Counted from the stretch's first letter, positions 25,790-34,151 are shown. The stretch is DNA of 37,868 nucleotides from Pseudomonadota bacterium (GCA_039028155.1 JBCCIS010000052.1:1-37868), one strand, 5' to 3'. The notes: a model not told the origin generated them from the letters alone. Numbers and translations: made by a program.

Positions 25790-26959
25790 TCAGTAAGAGC
25801 GCGGCAGGCCCAGCACGTGCTCGGCCAGGTAGGACAGGATCAGGTTGGTCGAGATCGGCGCCACCTGATAGAGCCGGGTCTCGCGGAACTTGCGTTCGAT
25901 ATCAAACTCTTCGGCGAAGCCAAAACCACCATGGGTCTGGACGCACATGTCGGCGGCCTGCCATGACGCTTCCGCGGCCAGCAGCTTCGCCATGTTGGCT
26001 TCCGGTCCGCAGGGTTGGTCATTGTCGTAGAGACCGGCGGCCTTGGCCACCATCAGGTCCGCCGCCTCGGTGCGCGCATAGGCCTCGGCAATCGGGAACT
26101 GGATGCCCTGGTTCTGGCCGATCAGCCGATCGAACACCCGTCGCTCGCCGGCATAGGCGGTCGCCCGGTCGATGAACCAGCGGGCATCGCCGATGCATTC
26201 GGCGGCAATCAGAATGCGTTCCGCGTTCATGCCTGAGAGGATATAGCGGAACCCGTTTCCCTCTTCGCCGATCAGTGCGTCCGCCGGCACTTCAAGGTCG
26301 TCGAAGAAGACCTCGGTGGTCGCGTGGTTCATCATCGTGCGGATCGGCTGGATCGTGACGCCCTTGCCGATGGTCTCGCGCAGGTCGACCAGAAAGACGG
26401 AGAGCCCTTCGGTGCGTTTGGCCGTCTGATCGCGCGGTGTCGTGCGCGCCAGAAGCAACATGAGGTCGGAGTGTTCGACGCGCGACGTCCAGATCTTCTG
26501 GCCATTGACGACATAGCGATCGCCATCGCGCCGCGCGAAAGTCTTGAGCGATGTCGTATCGGTGCCGCTGCCCGGTTCGGTCACGCCGAACGCCTGAAGC
26601 CGCAGACTGCCGGCGGCGATCTCCGGGAGATAGCGCGCCTTCTGCTCGTCCGAGCCGTGCCGCAGTACCGTGCCCATGGTGTACATCTGGGCGTGACAGG
26701 CCGCGCCATTGCAGCCAGCGTGGTGGATCTCGCTCATGATGGCGACCGCGGCCGAGAGCGGCAGGCCGCTGCCGCCGTAATCTTCGGGGATCAGGCTGGC
26801 CAGATACCCGGCCTCGGTCAGCGCGGCGACGAACTCGGCCGGATAGGCGCGGGCGCTGTCCTTTTCCCGCCAGTAGGCGTCGGGAAAACCTTCACAAAGG
26901 GCGCGGACGCCGTCGCGGATCTCCGGCCAATCCTGATTCTGCGGTACGGCGTCCGGCAT
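25790..26959 (-). CDS. Acyl-CoA dehydrogenase
   Basis: A 389-residue FAD-dependent acyl-CoA dehydrogenase with the family signatures FGVTEPGSGTDTTSLKT (flavin/substrate region), GQKIWTSRVEHSD, and THGGFGFAEEFDIERKFRE near the C-terminus. At the position of the medium-chain enzyme's catalytic Glu (YEGTS) it reads YQVAP. Instead E247 in SGMNAERIL aligns with the base of isovaleryl-CoA dehydrogenase, suggesting a branched or alpha-substituted substrate. It is the third gene of an operon, 17 bases after the CCR-like stop. It is about 390 residues, much shorter than methylsuccinyl-CoA dehydrogenase of the ethylmalonyl-CoA pathway (about 550). ATG 26959 has AGAGGG directly abutting it, an unusually tight spacing. 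Confidence 0.9.
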   Translation of the reverse strand: MPDAVPQNQDWPEIRDGVRALCEGFPDAYWREKDSARAYPAEFVAALTEAGYLASLIPEDYGGSGLPLSAAVAIMSEIHHAGCNGAACHAQMYTMGTVLRHGSDEQKARYLPEIAAGSLRLQAFGVTEPGSGTDTTSLKTFARRDGDRYVVNGQKIWTSRVEHSDLMLLLARTTPRDQTAKRTEGLSVFLVDLRETIGKGVTIQPIRTMMNHATTEVFFDDLEVPADALIGEEGNGFRYILSGMNAERILIAAECIGDARWFIDRATAYAGERRVFDRLIGQNQGIQFPIAEAYARTEAADLMVAKAAGLYDNDQPCGPEANMAKLLAAEASWQAADMCVQTHGGFGFAEEFDIERKFRETRLYQVAPISTNLILSYLAEHVLGLPRSY

Positions 26960-26976
26960 CCCTCTGGCTCGATTCC

Positions 26977-28212
26977 CTAGGCCGACTTGCCCTGACCCGG
27001 CTCGGTCGCGTTCACCAGGCAAGCCATGTTGCCATAGGGGTGCTTGTTCTCACGCATCAGCTGATGCGCCTTGCCGATCTCGTCGAACGTATAGGTGTCC
27101 GACAGGCACGGATCGATCTTGCCGTCGATGACCAGCTGGTTAACCGCGGCGGCCTGCTCGTCGTTCGACAGGTGGCTGCCCTGCAGGCGCTTCTGGCGCA
27201 TCCAGTGATAGCGCAGGTCCATGGTGATGTTGTAGCCGGTGGTGCCGGCACAGATCACCACCATGCCGCCGGTCGCGGCGACAAAGCCGCTGGTCGGCAA
27301 CGTCATTTCGCCCGGGTGCTCGAAGACGATCCGCGGGCTGACCCGCTCGCCGCAGGCCTCCCAGATCGCCTTGCCGAAGGCGCGCGCGCCCTTGGCCCAG
27401 TCGCCGTACTCCTTGCTTTCGGTATTGGGCATCAGGCCCCAGTGGTCGAAGTCATTACGGTTGATGACGCCGACCGCGCCCTTGTCCAGGCAGAACTGAC
27501 GTTTCTCCTCATCGGAGATGACCGCGACGGCGCGCCCGCCCTCGGCGGCGGTGATCTGCAGTGCCATGCTGCCCAGGCCGCCGGCCGCGCCCCAGACCAG
27601 CACCACGTCGTCCTTTTCGACCACGTTGGGATGCCAGCCCATCAGCATGCGGTAAGCGGTCGAGGCGCACAGCAGGTAGCAGCCCGCTTCCTCCCAGGAC
27701 AGGTGTTTGGGCTTGGGCTGGAGCTGATGCGACTGGGCCTTGGCGAACTGGCAATAGCTGCCGTAGTTCGTCTGATAACCCCAGATGCGGGTGGATTCCG
27801 CCAGCATCGGATCGCGGCCCGACAGCACCCACGGATCATCCGCCGGCCACCAGCCGGAGTGCACGACGACCTCGTCGCCCGGTTTGACGTTGGTGACCTC
27901 GCTGCCGACCTTCCACACGATGCCCGAGCAATCGGATCCACCGGCGTGAAAGTCTTCGGGCTCACCCTGCTTTTGCCGCACCGCGATAACGTCGACCGGG
28001 TAGCCGAGTGCCGCCCAGACGTTGTTGTAGTTGATGCCGGTCGCCATGGTGTAGACCAGGACCTCGTCCGGTTTGATCTCCGGCACGTCGATGATCTCGC
28101 GCTGCCAGGCGCTGTCAGGCTCGCCAAAACGGTCCTGGCGAACCAGGAAGGCATGCATTTTTTCCGGGACTTCACCCAGCGGCGGGCGTTCGCCAAGCGC
28201 GCAGATTTCCAT
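26977..28212 (-). CDS. ccr: Crotonyl-CoA carboxylase/reductase-like protein
   Basis: A 411-residue medium-chain dehydrogenase/reductase clearly related to Ccr, which reduces crotonyl-CoA with NADPH while fixing CO2 to give ethylmalonyl-CoA. It shares the N-terminal [17 protein letters not shown], the [10 protein letters not shown] segment, NADPH motif [29 protein letters not shown], and the C-terminal NKHPYGNMA. Recalled CO2-pocket residues Asn and His are present. The pocket Glu in the GYET/GFET motif is Gln147 here (GYQT), which could lower carboxylation or alter substrate. ATG 28212 has AGGGA about eight bases upstream. It lies between the B12 mutase and the acyl-CoA dehydrogenase, so it belongs to a dedicated acyl-CoA pathway. 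Confidence 0.88.
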   Translation of the reverse strand: MEICALGERPPLGEVPEKMHAFLVRQDRFGEPDSAWQREIIDVPEIKPDEVLVYTMATGINYNNVWAALGYPVDVIAVRQKQGEPEDFHAGGSDCSGIVWKVGSEVTNVKPGDEVVVHSGWWPADDPWVLSGRDPMLAESTRIWGYQTNYGSYCQFAKAQSHQLQPKPKHLSWEEAGCYLLCASTAYRMLMGWHPNVVEKDDVVLVWGAAGGLGSMALQITAAEGGRAVAVISDEEKRQFCLDKGAVGVINRNDFDHWGLMPNTESKEYGDWAKGARAFGKAIWEACGERVSPRIVFEHPGEMTLPTSGFVAATGGMVVICAGTTGYNITMDLRYHWMRQKRLQGSHLSNDEQAAAVNQLVIDGKIDPCLSDTYTFDEIGKAHQLMRENKHPYGNMACLVNATEPGQGKSA

Positions 28213-28286
28213 GTCAGATTCCCTGATCCTCGACTGTGTTGCAGTGCACAATGATGGCCCTATCTCGCCCTGCCGGGCACGATCCG

Positions 28287-30077
28287 TCAAGGCGATTTCG
28301 GTGCCGAGGCTCTCGCAAGCGCGGTGAGCAGGGGGATGGCGTCGTCGATATCGCGGCAGACATGGGCGCCGGCGGCCTCCAGCTCGGCGGCGACATCGAC
28401 CGGCAGGCTGGTGTTGGAGCCGGACGGGATCTGATTGAGCCGGCCGCCGACCAGAACCGGCACGTCGACGCCGCGCGCTGCCAGTTCGCCGACCAGCTCT
28501 TCGAGAAATCCAAGCGCGACGCCGTTATAGGTGCTGATGCAGATGAGATCGGCGCCCCCGGATGCCGCCTGTTCGGCCAGATCGTCGGGGTCGACGGATA
28601 TGCCGCCGTCCTCCACCGTTATGGTCAAGCCGTGCATGACCGTATCCAGGAGCGTCTTGCCGTGTTCGTGCACGTCGGTCGTCGCCGTCAGCACCTTCAG
28701 CCCGGCGTCGGCGATCGCGCTGCGCGCCGGTTCATCGATGCGGGCCAGGCGGCTCTCGGCCATGCGCGCGATCTCGTCATAGACCGGCGAGGCGACACGC
28801 GGCCGGAAGCCGGCGGGCAAATCGGCGTCCGGCTCGCCGTCGCCGAACAGGCGCTCCAGCCGCCTGGCGCCGATCCGGCGCAGCACGAGCAGCATCTCCA
28901 GCACATCGCCGGTATCGACACCGGCTTCGGTGAGCCCGACCAGGACACGATCGCGAAACGCCACCGCTCCGTCGCAGAGTTGTCGGGCGTCGGCTTCGAC
29001 CGCCGATAGATCGACGGGCGGCAGCCGGTCTTCGGTGAGATTGATCAAGCGGTCGGCGAAGAGTTGCGCGTCGACGATCTCGTCGATATCGGGGATGCGC
29101 TCGTTCTCGGAAACCGGCACCGGATTGATGGCGTGGCCGGTCGCACGCAAACGTTGGCCGGCGATGTCGATTTCAAGATACGCCGACAGGCTGGCGTAAT
29201 TGGCGGCCGGGGCGCCGCGATAACTCGTCGTGTTGCCGTAGATCATGGTGCCCGGGCCTTCGCTCAGCCCGGCAAGCGCCAACAGAAAGGCGAGCCGCCC
29301 GCGGCCTTCGCTGAAGTGATGGCCGTAGCAGTGGGCCATTCTCCCGCCGACCAGGGTCTCAACAATGTGGCGTTCCAGAAGCGCAAAACCCAGCGCCGAG
29401 GTCAGGTCAGAAAACGATGCGGCGAAGCCGTCATCCAGATTGGAGTGGACGAGAACCGGCACCGGTTGTGCCGACATCAGACCGAGCGCGCGCACCGTCG
29501 AGCATGCCGAGGCGACGTCATCATCCCAGTGCGGCAGGCGGAAGGTGAACCACTGGCCCAGATTACCGATAGCGGTTGAGCCGGCGGCCAGCGCCCACTT
29601 GGTATTGTCGAAGGCGCCGGGGAAGCCCAGCACGAAATCGCCGAAGTGGGGCGCCACTGGCGCCATATGGGTCAGCGCCGCAAAAGCCTCCGGACCCTTC
29701 AGCATGACGCCCGTCCCGCGCGGTCCCTTGCGCCGAAGGTCGAGCGGGTAACCCATGGCCCAGTCCAGGCACAGGCCATAGCGGTCGACGCCGACGCCTT
29801 GTTGGCGGCAGTCCTCATAGACGTCGCGATAGGCGCGGCGGTTCTTGTCGGGGTCGCGAAAGCCAATCTGCGCGTGGCGCATGATGCGCCCCTCGGCGAT
29901 GGCCGCCGCCTTGTAGTCGGCCTCCGACGCGATGTCATTTTCGGTAAGGAACGGGCACGGCCCGACGGTCCAGTCGCGCGCGGCGCTGCCGCCTTCGGCC
30001 AGCAGCGCGGGGCCCGTCGGCAGATCCGGTTCCGGCAACAGGGTTTCGCGGTCAAGCGGTTTGCTGGTCTCGATCAT
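28287..30077 (-). CDS. Coenzyme B12-dependent mutase, fused glutamate-mutase E-like and B12-binding domains
   Basis: A 596-residue protein. The C-terminal domain (about 455-590) is a Rossmann-like cobalamin-binding module with D468-x-H470-x-x-G473 ([11 protein letters not shown]), an SxYNG segment and the GGRLNQ loop. His470 would be the base-off axial ligand. The N-terminal part (about 45-430; [57 protein letters not shown]) does not resemble methylmalonyl- or ethylmalonyl-CoA mutases. By eye it best matches the methylaspartate (glutamate) mutase E barrel. In known glutamate mutases the E and S parts are usually separate chains, so this looks like an E-S fusion. It heads the operon with ccr and the dehydrogenase; the PadR-like gene diverges 56 bases away. 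The substrate is unknown. Confidence 0.8.
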   Translation of the reverse strand: MIETSKPLDRETLLPEPDLPTGPALLAEGGSAARDWTVGPCPFLTENDIASEADYKAAAIAEGRIMRHAQIGFRDPDKNRRAYRDVYEDCRQQGVGVDRYGLCLDWAMGYPLDLRRKGPRGTGVMLKGPEAFAALTHMAPVAPHFGDFVLGFPGAFDNTKWALAAGSTAIGNLGQWFTFRLPHWDDDVASACSTVRALGLMSAQPVPVLVHSNLDDGFAASFSDLTSALGFALLERHIVETLVGGRMAHCYGHHFSEGRGRLAFLLALAGLSEGPGTMIYGNTTSYRGAPAANYASLSAYLEIDIAGQRLRATGHAINPVPVSENERIPDIDEIVDAQLFADRLINLTEDRLPPVDLSAVEADARQLCDGAVAFRDRVLVGLTEAGVDTGDVLEMLLVLRRIGARRLERLFGDGEPDADLPAGFRPRVASPVYDEIARMAESRLARIDEPARSAIADAGLKVLTATTDVHEHGKTLLDTVMHGLTITVEDGGISVDPDDLAEQAASGGADLICISTYNGVALGFLEELVGELAARGVDVPVLVGGRLNQIPSGSNTSLPVDVAAELEAAGAHVCRDIDDAIPLLTALARASAPKSP

Positions 30078-30133
30078 GGCAGCGTCATACTAGCGCCATG
30101 GGCAAGTCGCTGGCGATCAGGTAAACTGGGACC
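30078..30133. promoter_or_regulatory. Divergent control region of the B12-mutase operon and PadR-like gene
   Basis: This 56-base gap must hold or overlap both promoters. It contains an inverted repeat CGCCA (30094-30098) and TGGCG (30111-30115), 12 bases apart, a possible operator for the adjacent regulator. No convincing -35/-10 pair is seen on either strand, so the promoters may extend into the coding regions. Confidence 0.3.
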
Positions 30134-30676
30134 ATGTTCCGTGAACGCACCTTGATGCCCGCCGAGGCGCTGCGTCTGGCCGCGCTTGGCATATTGGCCG
30201 AGCACGGACACATGAGCTATGCGGCGCTTGCGACCGAAGTGCGTCTGTTCACCGCCAGCTTCGGCGGTTCGCCGGTCGACGTCATGTCGTCGTCGATCGA
30301 ACTGCTGCGGTTTGAAGGCCTGATAGCGGTCAAAGACGAGGCCGAGGACCCGGGCGACGTCGTCGTCGAGTTGACCGACGAGGGCCGCGCGATGATCGCC
30401 GACCTGCTTCAGGCCGCCATCAAACCGGGACATGCTTATTCAAAGCTCCTGACGGCGCTTAAGATGCGGTTCCTGCACATGCTGCCGCCCGACCAGCAGG
30501 CCGAGCAGATCGACATGCTTGCCGAGGCACGCCGCGCCGAACTCGCACGTTTGATCGACCTGCGCGGCAAACTGGCCGAGGGCCATCCCGGTTTCCTCAC
30601 CTGGCTGGATCACGAAATCGGCCGTATCGAAACCGACCTCTCCTGGCTACGCGGGCTCGGTTCCGCCGACACGTGA
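30134..30676 (+). CDS. PadR-like winged-helix transcriptional regulator
   Basis: A 180-residue protein. The N-terminal half (about 8-80) is a winged helix (ALRLAALGILAEHGHMSY, then ELLRFEGLIAVKDE, then VELTDEGRAMI). The C-terminal half (about 95-175) is helical and charged (EARRAELARLIDLRG, HPGFLTWLDHEIGRIETDLSWL) like the dimerisation helix of PadR proteins. PadR regulators often control the adjacent divergent operon in response to small carboxylic or aromatic ligands. Here that would be the mutase/ccr/acyl-CoA dehydrogenase operon, an inference from position. ATG 30134 follows a weak GGGA. Nothing downstream on its strand looks co-transcribed until 30856. Confidence 0.75.
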   Translation: MFRERTLMPAEALRLAALGILAEHGHMSYAALATEVRLFTASFGGSPVDVMSSSIELLRFEGLIAVKDEAEDPGDVVVELTDEGRAMIADLLQAAIKPGHAYSKLLTALKMRFLHMLPPDQQAEQIDMLAEARRAELARLIDLRGKLAEGHPGFLTWLDHEIGRIETDLSWLRGLGSADT

Positions 30677-30855
30677 TGAAGCTGCGTCGGCTTTTCGCGC
30701 GCGCGTTCAGCCCTACCTAGACACGCCCAATCGGTTTGCCCGTTCGACTGTTTGCCGGTCGAGAGCGCTGCCACCCCGCGGGCCCAACCGACTTGACCCT
30801 GATAGCAGGCGCGTAGAACATATCCCGCACTGGTTGTGTTGCGTGGAGTTGGCTT

Positions 30856-31440
30856 GTGCATAGGCTGCGATCCGCTGCTTCCAAAAACGTCGCGGTCATC
30901 TTGCCGCTGCCGCCGACCGAATGGACTCGCCCTGTGGCGGCCACGCTCGTGTTCCTGGCCATGACGCTTCTGATTGTCGCGTGCGAGGGCAGCGGCAACG
31001 CTCTCAACAGCCGCAACAGTGTCGTGATTGAACCGGGTATCCGGCTAGCGAAGACATCGACCCAAACCATCATTCAATACGAGACGTGTTCAGGGGGCGT
31101 CGAATACATAGCCGTTGACGGCACCGACATCGTTTCAGAGGTGTTCGCCCGCGCAGCGGCTGAGGCGGTGCATCGGGAAGGCGACGAGTGCCTGCCCAAG
31201 GAAGAACGCGAGGCCAAGCAGGCGGCAGAGTTGAAAGCCATTCGCGCCGAGCTCGATGCGTACTGCTATACGGTCTACGCCGAGGTCGACGAACCCAACG
31301 TCTATCAGGACTATGAGGTCTGTCCGGAACACGCATGGGCATCGCTGACGCGCACCACCCGTTGCGATGACATGATGGTGCGGGGTGTCGACGACGAAGC
31401 GTATCTTCAGTGCCTGTTGATCGTCGAGCCGCCGACATGA
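30856..31440 (+). CDS. Putative six-cysteine lipoprotein, first of a tandem paralogous pair
   Basis: A 194-residue exported protein. The signal sequence has a long n-region and ends in lipobox VAC (Cys43). The mature part holds six further cysteines in the order ETC, ECL, AYC, VCP, RCD, QCL. The segment EPNVYQDYEVCPEHAWASL recurs almost identically in the next gene. GTG 30856 is supported by GGAG with a seven-base spacer. The stop overlaps the next ATG in ATGA, so the two are made together. The family is not recognised. An even cysteine count in a periplasmic protein suggests disulfides. Confidence 0.72.
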   Translation: MHRLRSAASKNVAVILPLPPTEWTRPVAATLVFLAMTLLIVACEGSGNALNSRNSVVIEPGIRLAKTSTQTIIQYETCSGGVEYIAVDGTDIVSEVFARAAAEAVHREGDECLPKEEREAKQAAELKAIRAELDAYCYTVYAEVDEPNVYQDYEVCPEHAWASLTRTTRCDDMMVRGVDDEAYLQCLLIVEPPT

Positions 31441-31997
31441 CGTGCACTGACAGAGCTCGAAACCACGGTTCCCTGGCAATCGCCACGCTGCTTGCCGTCG
31501 GCATGGCGATATCGGCGTGTTCGTCCGGTTCGCAATCATCCGGGTCGTCCGAAGAGCTGTGGCTCGTTGAGGTCGATCGAGTGGGTAACAAGACGGTGGC
31601 ATCCGTCAATCGGTGTGCCGACGATCCCGTGTACATCATCGCGGACGCGACGGGGCCGGAGGTTGAGCGAATGTTGATGGAGGTGGGCGTTCTAATGGCA
31701 ACTATGATCGGAGACGATCCTGATGCCTGCCTTGACCCCGAAGTTCGTCAGGCCATCCAGGAGGAAAGAGCGAGGCATCAGGCCGCCGTGGAACAACACC
31801 TGGCCGAGCTCGCGACGCGCTGCGAAGACGTCTTCGTTCTGGTCGAGGCACCCAATGTTTATCAGCGTCACACGGTGTGTCCGGATGAACCGTGGGCATC
31901 ATTGCCGCGCACCCACCAGTGTGACGACTTGATCATTCTGGGTGAGGCCGACGTGCCGACCTTCCAGTGCCGTCCGGTCATCGATCCTCCTTCGTAG
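31437..31997 (+). CDS. Putative six-cysteine lipoprotein, second of a tandem paralogous pair
   Basis: A 186-residue predicted lipoprotein. The signal sequence ends in lipobox ISAC (Cys near residue 28) followed by a Ser/Gly-rich linker. The mature domain has the same six cysteines as the upstream paralogue (NRC, ACL, TRC, VCP, QCD, QCR) and the motif PNVYQRHTVCPDEPWASL. Both end with a Val/Ile-x-x-Pro-Pro tail. The start at ATG 31437 overlaps the upstream stop. The two copies differ at most positions outside the cysteine framework, so the duplication is old. No function is assigned; the pair may form a heteromeric outer-membrane-associated complex. Confidence 0.75.
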   Translation: MTCTDRARNHGSLAIATLLAVGMAISACSSGSQSSGSSEELWLVEVDRVGNKTVASVNRCADDPVYIIADATGPEVERMLMEVGVLMATMIGDDPDACLDPEVRQAIQEERARHQAAVEQHLAELATRCEDVFVLVEAPNVYQRHTVCPDEPWASLPRTHQCDDLIILGEADVPTFQCRPVIDPPS

Positions 31998-32114
31998 CGA
32001 AACTGACCCAATCGATTTGTGGCCGGGAGCGGTTGGTGCTATGTGTCCGCGATTCCTGGCGCCGCATCGTGATGCGAGAGCGCCGGTTTCGGGCGGCAAT
32101 CGGGTGCGCGGGTC

Positions 32115-32264
32115 ATGTCGTTTCTTGTCGAGATTTTTCAGTTCATGCGGGCGCGCAAGAAACTCTGGATGGCGCCGCTGCTGATCGTGATGCTGCTGTT
32201 GGGCGGGCTCATCGTGCTGACAAAGGGCAGCGCCATCGCACCGTTTATCTACACGATTTTCTGA
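32115..32264 (+). CDS. 49-residue DUF5989-type single-pass membrane protein
   Basis: This very short gene encodes MSFLVEIFQFMRARKKLWM, then a hydrophobic helix (about residues 20-37), then a short KGSAIAPFIYTIF-like tail. The pattern matches the small DUF5989 family, which usually lies with a carbamoyltransferase, an SxtJ-like protein and an SGNH hydrolase. Here an SGNH hydrolase gene is the next gene, convergent and 13 bases away, but the carbamoyltransferase and SxtJ are not seen. ATG 32115 lacks a strong ribosome-binding site. The family match is by recall of its characteristic sequence; function is unknown. Confidence 0.75.
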   Translation: MSFLVEIFQFMRARKKLWMAPLLIVMLLLGGLIVLTKGSAIAPFIYTIF

Positions 32265-32276
32265 GACTCGGACGGT

Positions 32277-33401
32277 TCAGCGCTCGCCGAACACGCGGGC
32301 GAAGGTGGCACTGTCGCGAATGGCGTCGGCCAGAATGGCATGGCCGGTCGCGTTCCAGTGGTTGTTGAACGGAAACTCGAACCGCTCGCGGGTCTCTTCG
32401 TGGTGGGCGATGAAGAGTGGCTGCAGGTTGATGACCTCAAAACCCTGGCTGGCCGCCTTGGTCCATAGGAAAGCCATCATCTGCGCGGCATAACTGTCTT
32501 GCGCGGCGGCGAGCCTCTCGGGATCATAGAGCTCGGGCCGCAGACCATCCAGTGTGATCAGGATCTCCTCGGGCCTCAGCCCACTTTCAAGCGGGAGCAG
32601 CCTCAAGAACTGATCGACGGCCAGATAGGAGCGATCCAGCCGTTCCGCGCTGGCTTCAGCCGCCGTGTTGCCGGCATAGAGCGCTTCGCCTTCGTCGGTC
32701 GAGGTCGTGCGTTGCGCCAGCATCTGGGGCAGGGCGCCGACCTGGAGATTGCGGTAGAGATAGGCGACCAGCGCCGACTGGCGCAGTGCCTGACGCACGA
32801 AGCTCTCAGCCTCGCGCGGCGTCGGGGTGAGCGCCAGCGTGCCATCGCCGACATCGGTGAAGAACGTCATGCCGCGCTGGCCCGGCTGCAAGTCGTCGGG
32901 CATCAGGCTCTCGTCGAAGTCGTTGCCGACCACGTTCACGACCAGCATATCCGGATCAAAGGTCTGGGCGACATAGCGCGACCACACGACATATTGGCTA
33001 AGCGGCGCATAGGCCGCGCCGAAACCGTAGACGCGCATGTCGTCGCCCAATTCGGCCGCCAGCCGGCCTTGCGCCGTTTCGGACCAGTCGACCTGAATTG
33101 CCTCGATATAGCTGTCGCCGATGATGGCGAGCAGCGGCGCCGTGCTCTCGGCCTCGTAATCGATATCGCTCAGGAAACCCACGTTGTTCACGTGGCGCGT
33201 CCGGGCGTTCTTAAGGTCCCAATCTTGTGAGTAAGAGAAGTCGCGGTTGGGCACGAAACGATAGACGCTGTCTGCCTCGTCCATGGGCGACACCACCAGC
33301 CCCTCGTTATAGGGCAAAAAGTGCAAGGCGATCTCCAGCACCACCAACGGCAGCGCCACCCCGAAGGCGATGGTGATCAGCGTAAGGAAGACTTTGCGCA
33401 A
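32277..33401 (-). CDS. SGNH/GDSL-type hydrolase family protein, membrane-anchored
   Basis: A 374-residue protein with one N-terminal membrane helix (about residues 5-27) and an exported SGNH-fold domain. Block I is IIGDSYIEA with nucleophile S97. VVNVVGNDFDE supplies the Gly/Asn oxyanion blocks. The C-terminal NHWNATGH (from about 347) holds the catalytic His348. These proteins remove or transfer acyl groups on cell-surface glycans or lipids. It is next to the DUF5989-type gene, as in known gene neighbourhoods of that small protein, but on the opposite strand. The small Sel1 gene lies 21 bases upstream on the same strand and is probably co-transcribed. Confidence 0.85.
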   Translation of the reverse strand: MRKVFLTLITIAFGVALPLVVLEIALHFLPYNEGLVVSPMDEADSVYRFVPNRDFSYSQDWDLKNARTRHVNNVGFLSDIDYEAESTAPLLAIIGDSYIEAIQVDWSETAQGRLAAELGDDMRVYGFGAAYAPLSQYVVWSRYVAQTFDPDMLVVNVVGNDFDESLMPDDLQPGQRGMTFFTDVGDGTLALTPTPREAESFVRQALRQSALVAYLYRNLQVGALPQMLAQRTTSTDEGEALYAGNTAAEASAERLDRSYLAVDQFLRLLPLESGLRPEEILITLDGLRPELYDPERLAAAQDSYAAQMMAFLWTKAASQGFEVINLQPLFIAHHEETRERFEFPFNNHWNATGHAILADAIRDSATFARVFGER

Positions 33402-33422
33402 GGGCGGTGATCCGGTCGACGG

Positions 33423-33686
33423 TTAGGCAAGAGGGCCGGCCAACAGAGCGCGGGCACGTTCCAGGTCTGCCGGCGACATGGCGGCGGCGATGGCGTCGCG
33501 CTCCTGGCCTGCCCTGACCGCATGCTGATCGGCCGCGCGCGTGAGCCAGACATAGGCGTGGACCGGGTCGGCCTCGACGATCTCGCCCTTGGCATAGAGC
33601 CGGCCCAGCCTGAGCTGCGCGGCTGCATCTCCGCCCAGCGCCTTCTGCCGGGTCGTCGTCAGCACCATCATCTGCTTTTTGTTCAT
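33423..33686 (-). CDS. Small Sel1-repeat protein
   Basis: An 87-residue protein with no signal peptide. It contains two Sel1-like helical pairs (AAAQLRLGRLYAKGE and DPVHAYVWLTRAADQ) and a charged C-terminal helix. Such short Sel1 proteins are protein-interaction modules. A GGGGG sequence about 13 bases before ATG 33686 is a distant ribosome-binding candidate. It precedes the SGNH hydrolase gene by 21 bases, so the two form a transcription unit; a regulatory or scaffolding role for the hydrolase is a guess. Confidence 0.72.
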   Translation of the reverse strand: MNKKQMMVLTTTRQKALGGDAAAQLRLGRLYAKGEIVEADPVHAYVWLTRAADQHAVRAGQERDAIAAAMSPADLERARALLAGPLA

Positions 33687-33794
33687 GCTGCCCAGACCCC
33701 CTCAGGAAGAATCGCGATGCCTACCCGGTCTGTTGATCCAAGCGCCTGGGAACCCCGTAGACATCGCGTCTCTGATACTTCTGAGGGTTTTATC

Positions 33795-34151
33795 ATGCGC
33801 AAGAGTGTTCTGGCTTTCGCTTTCGCTATCTTTGTGCCGTTCGCAGGCGCCAGTGCGGACGACATGCTTTCTGGCAGCGAGATCGAGGAGGTCGTGAGCG
33901 GCAACACCGTCACCGGCTCGATGATGGACGGGACCGCCTATAACGAGTTCTACGCTGAAGACGGCACGATCAAGGGCGATGGCTACACCGGTGAGTGGAT
34001 GATCGACGGCGACGCCATGTGCTTCTCCTATGATGGCGAGTCGGCCGGCTGCTGGAACGTGTCGGGAACCGGCGACTCCATCAACTGGGTGCAAGACGGC
34101 GAAGTCGGCGGCACCGGTATGGTGACGACGGGCAATCCCAACAACTTCTGA
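33795..34151 (+). CDS. Small secreted protein of unknown function
   Basis: A 118-residue protein with a typical signal peptide (cleaved near GASA-DD, about residue 22). The mature domain is acidic and Gly-rich with alternating beta-like stretches (GNTVTGSMMDGTAYNEFY, GEWMIDGDAMCFSYDG) and two cysteines about ten residues apart, likely a disulfide. GAGGG seven bases before ATG 33795 fixes the start; a longer open frame upstream is spurious. Similar short periplasmic proteins with a GNTV.G start are common in alphaproteobacteria, but I cannot name a characterised member. It is divergent from the small Sel1 gene and followed by a hairpin. Confidence 0.75.
   Translation: MRKSVLAFAFAIFVPFAGASADDMLSGSEIEEVVSGNTVTGSMMDGTAYNEFYAEDGTIKGDGYTGEWMIDGDAMCFSYDGESAGCWNVSGTGDSINWVQDGEVGGTGMVTTGNPNNF

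Noticed and set aside
27040-28254. 404-codon open frame antisense to the CCR-like gene
   Set aside because: Low-complexity translation with no motif; the minus-strand frame is clearly the real gene.
30793-30822. TTGACC...AACATA before the first six-cysteine lipoprotein
   Set aside because: The -10 is poor and the spacer is 18; too weak to list as a promoter.
31967-32368. 133-codon frame overlapping the 49-residue membrane protein, considered as an SxtJ-like partner
   Set aside because: It has no membrane helices or SxtJ features and runs into the antisense of the SGNH hydrolase.
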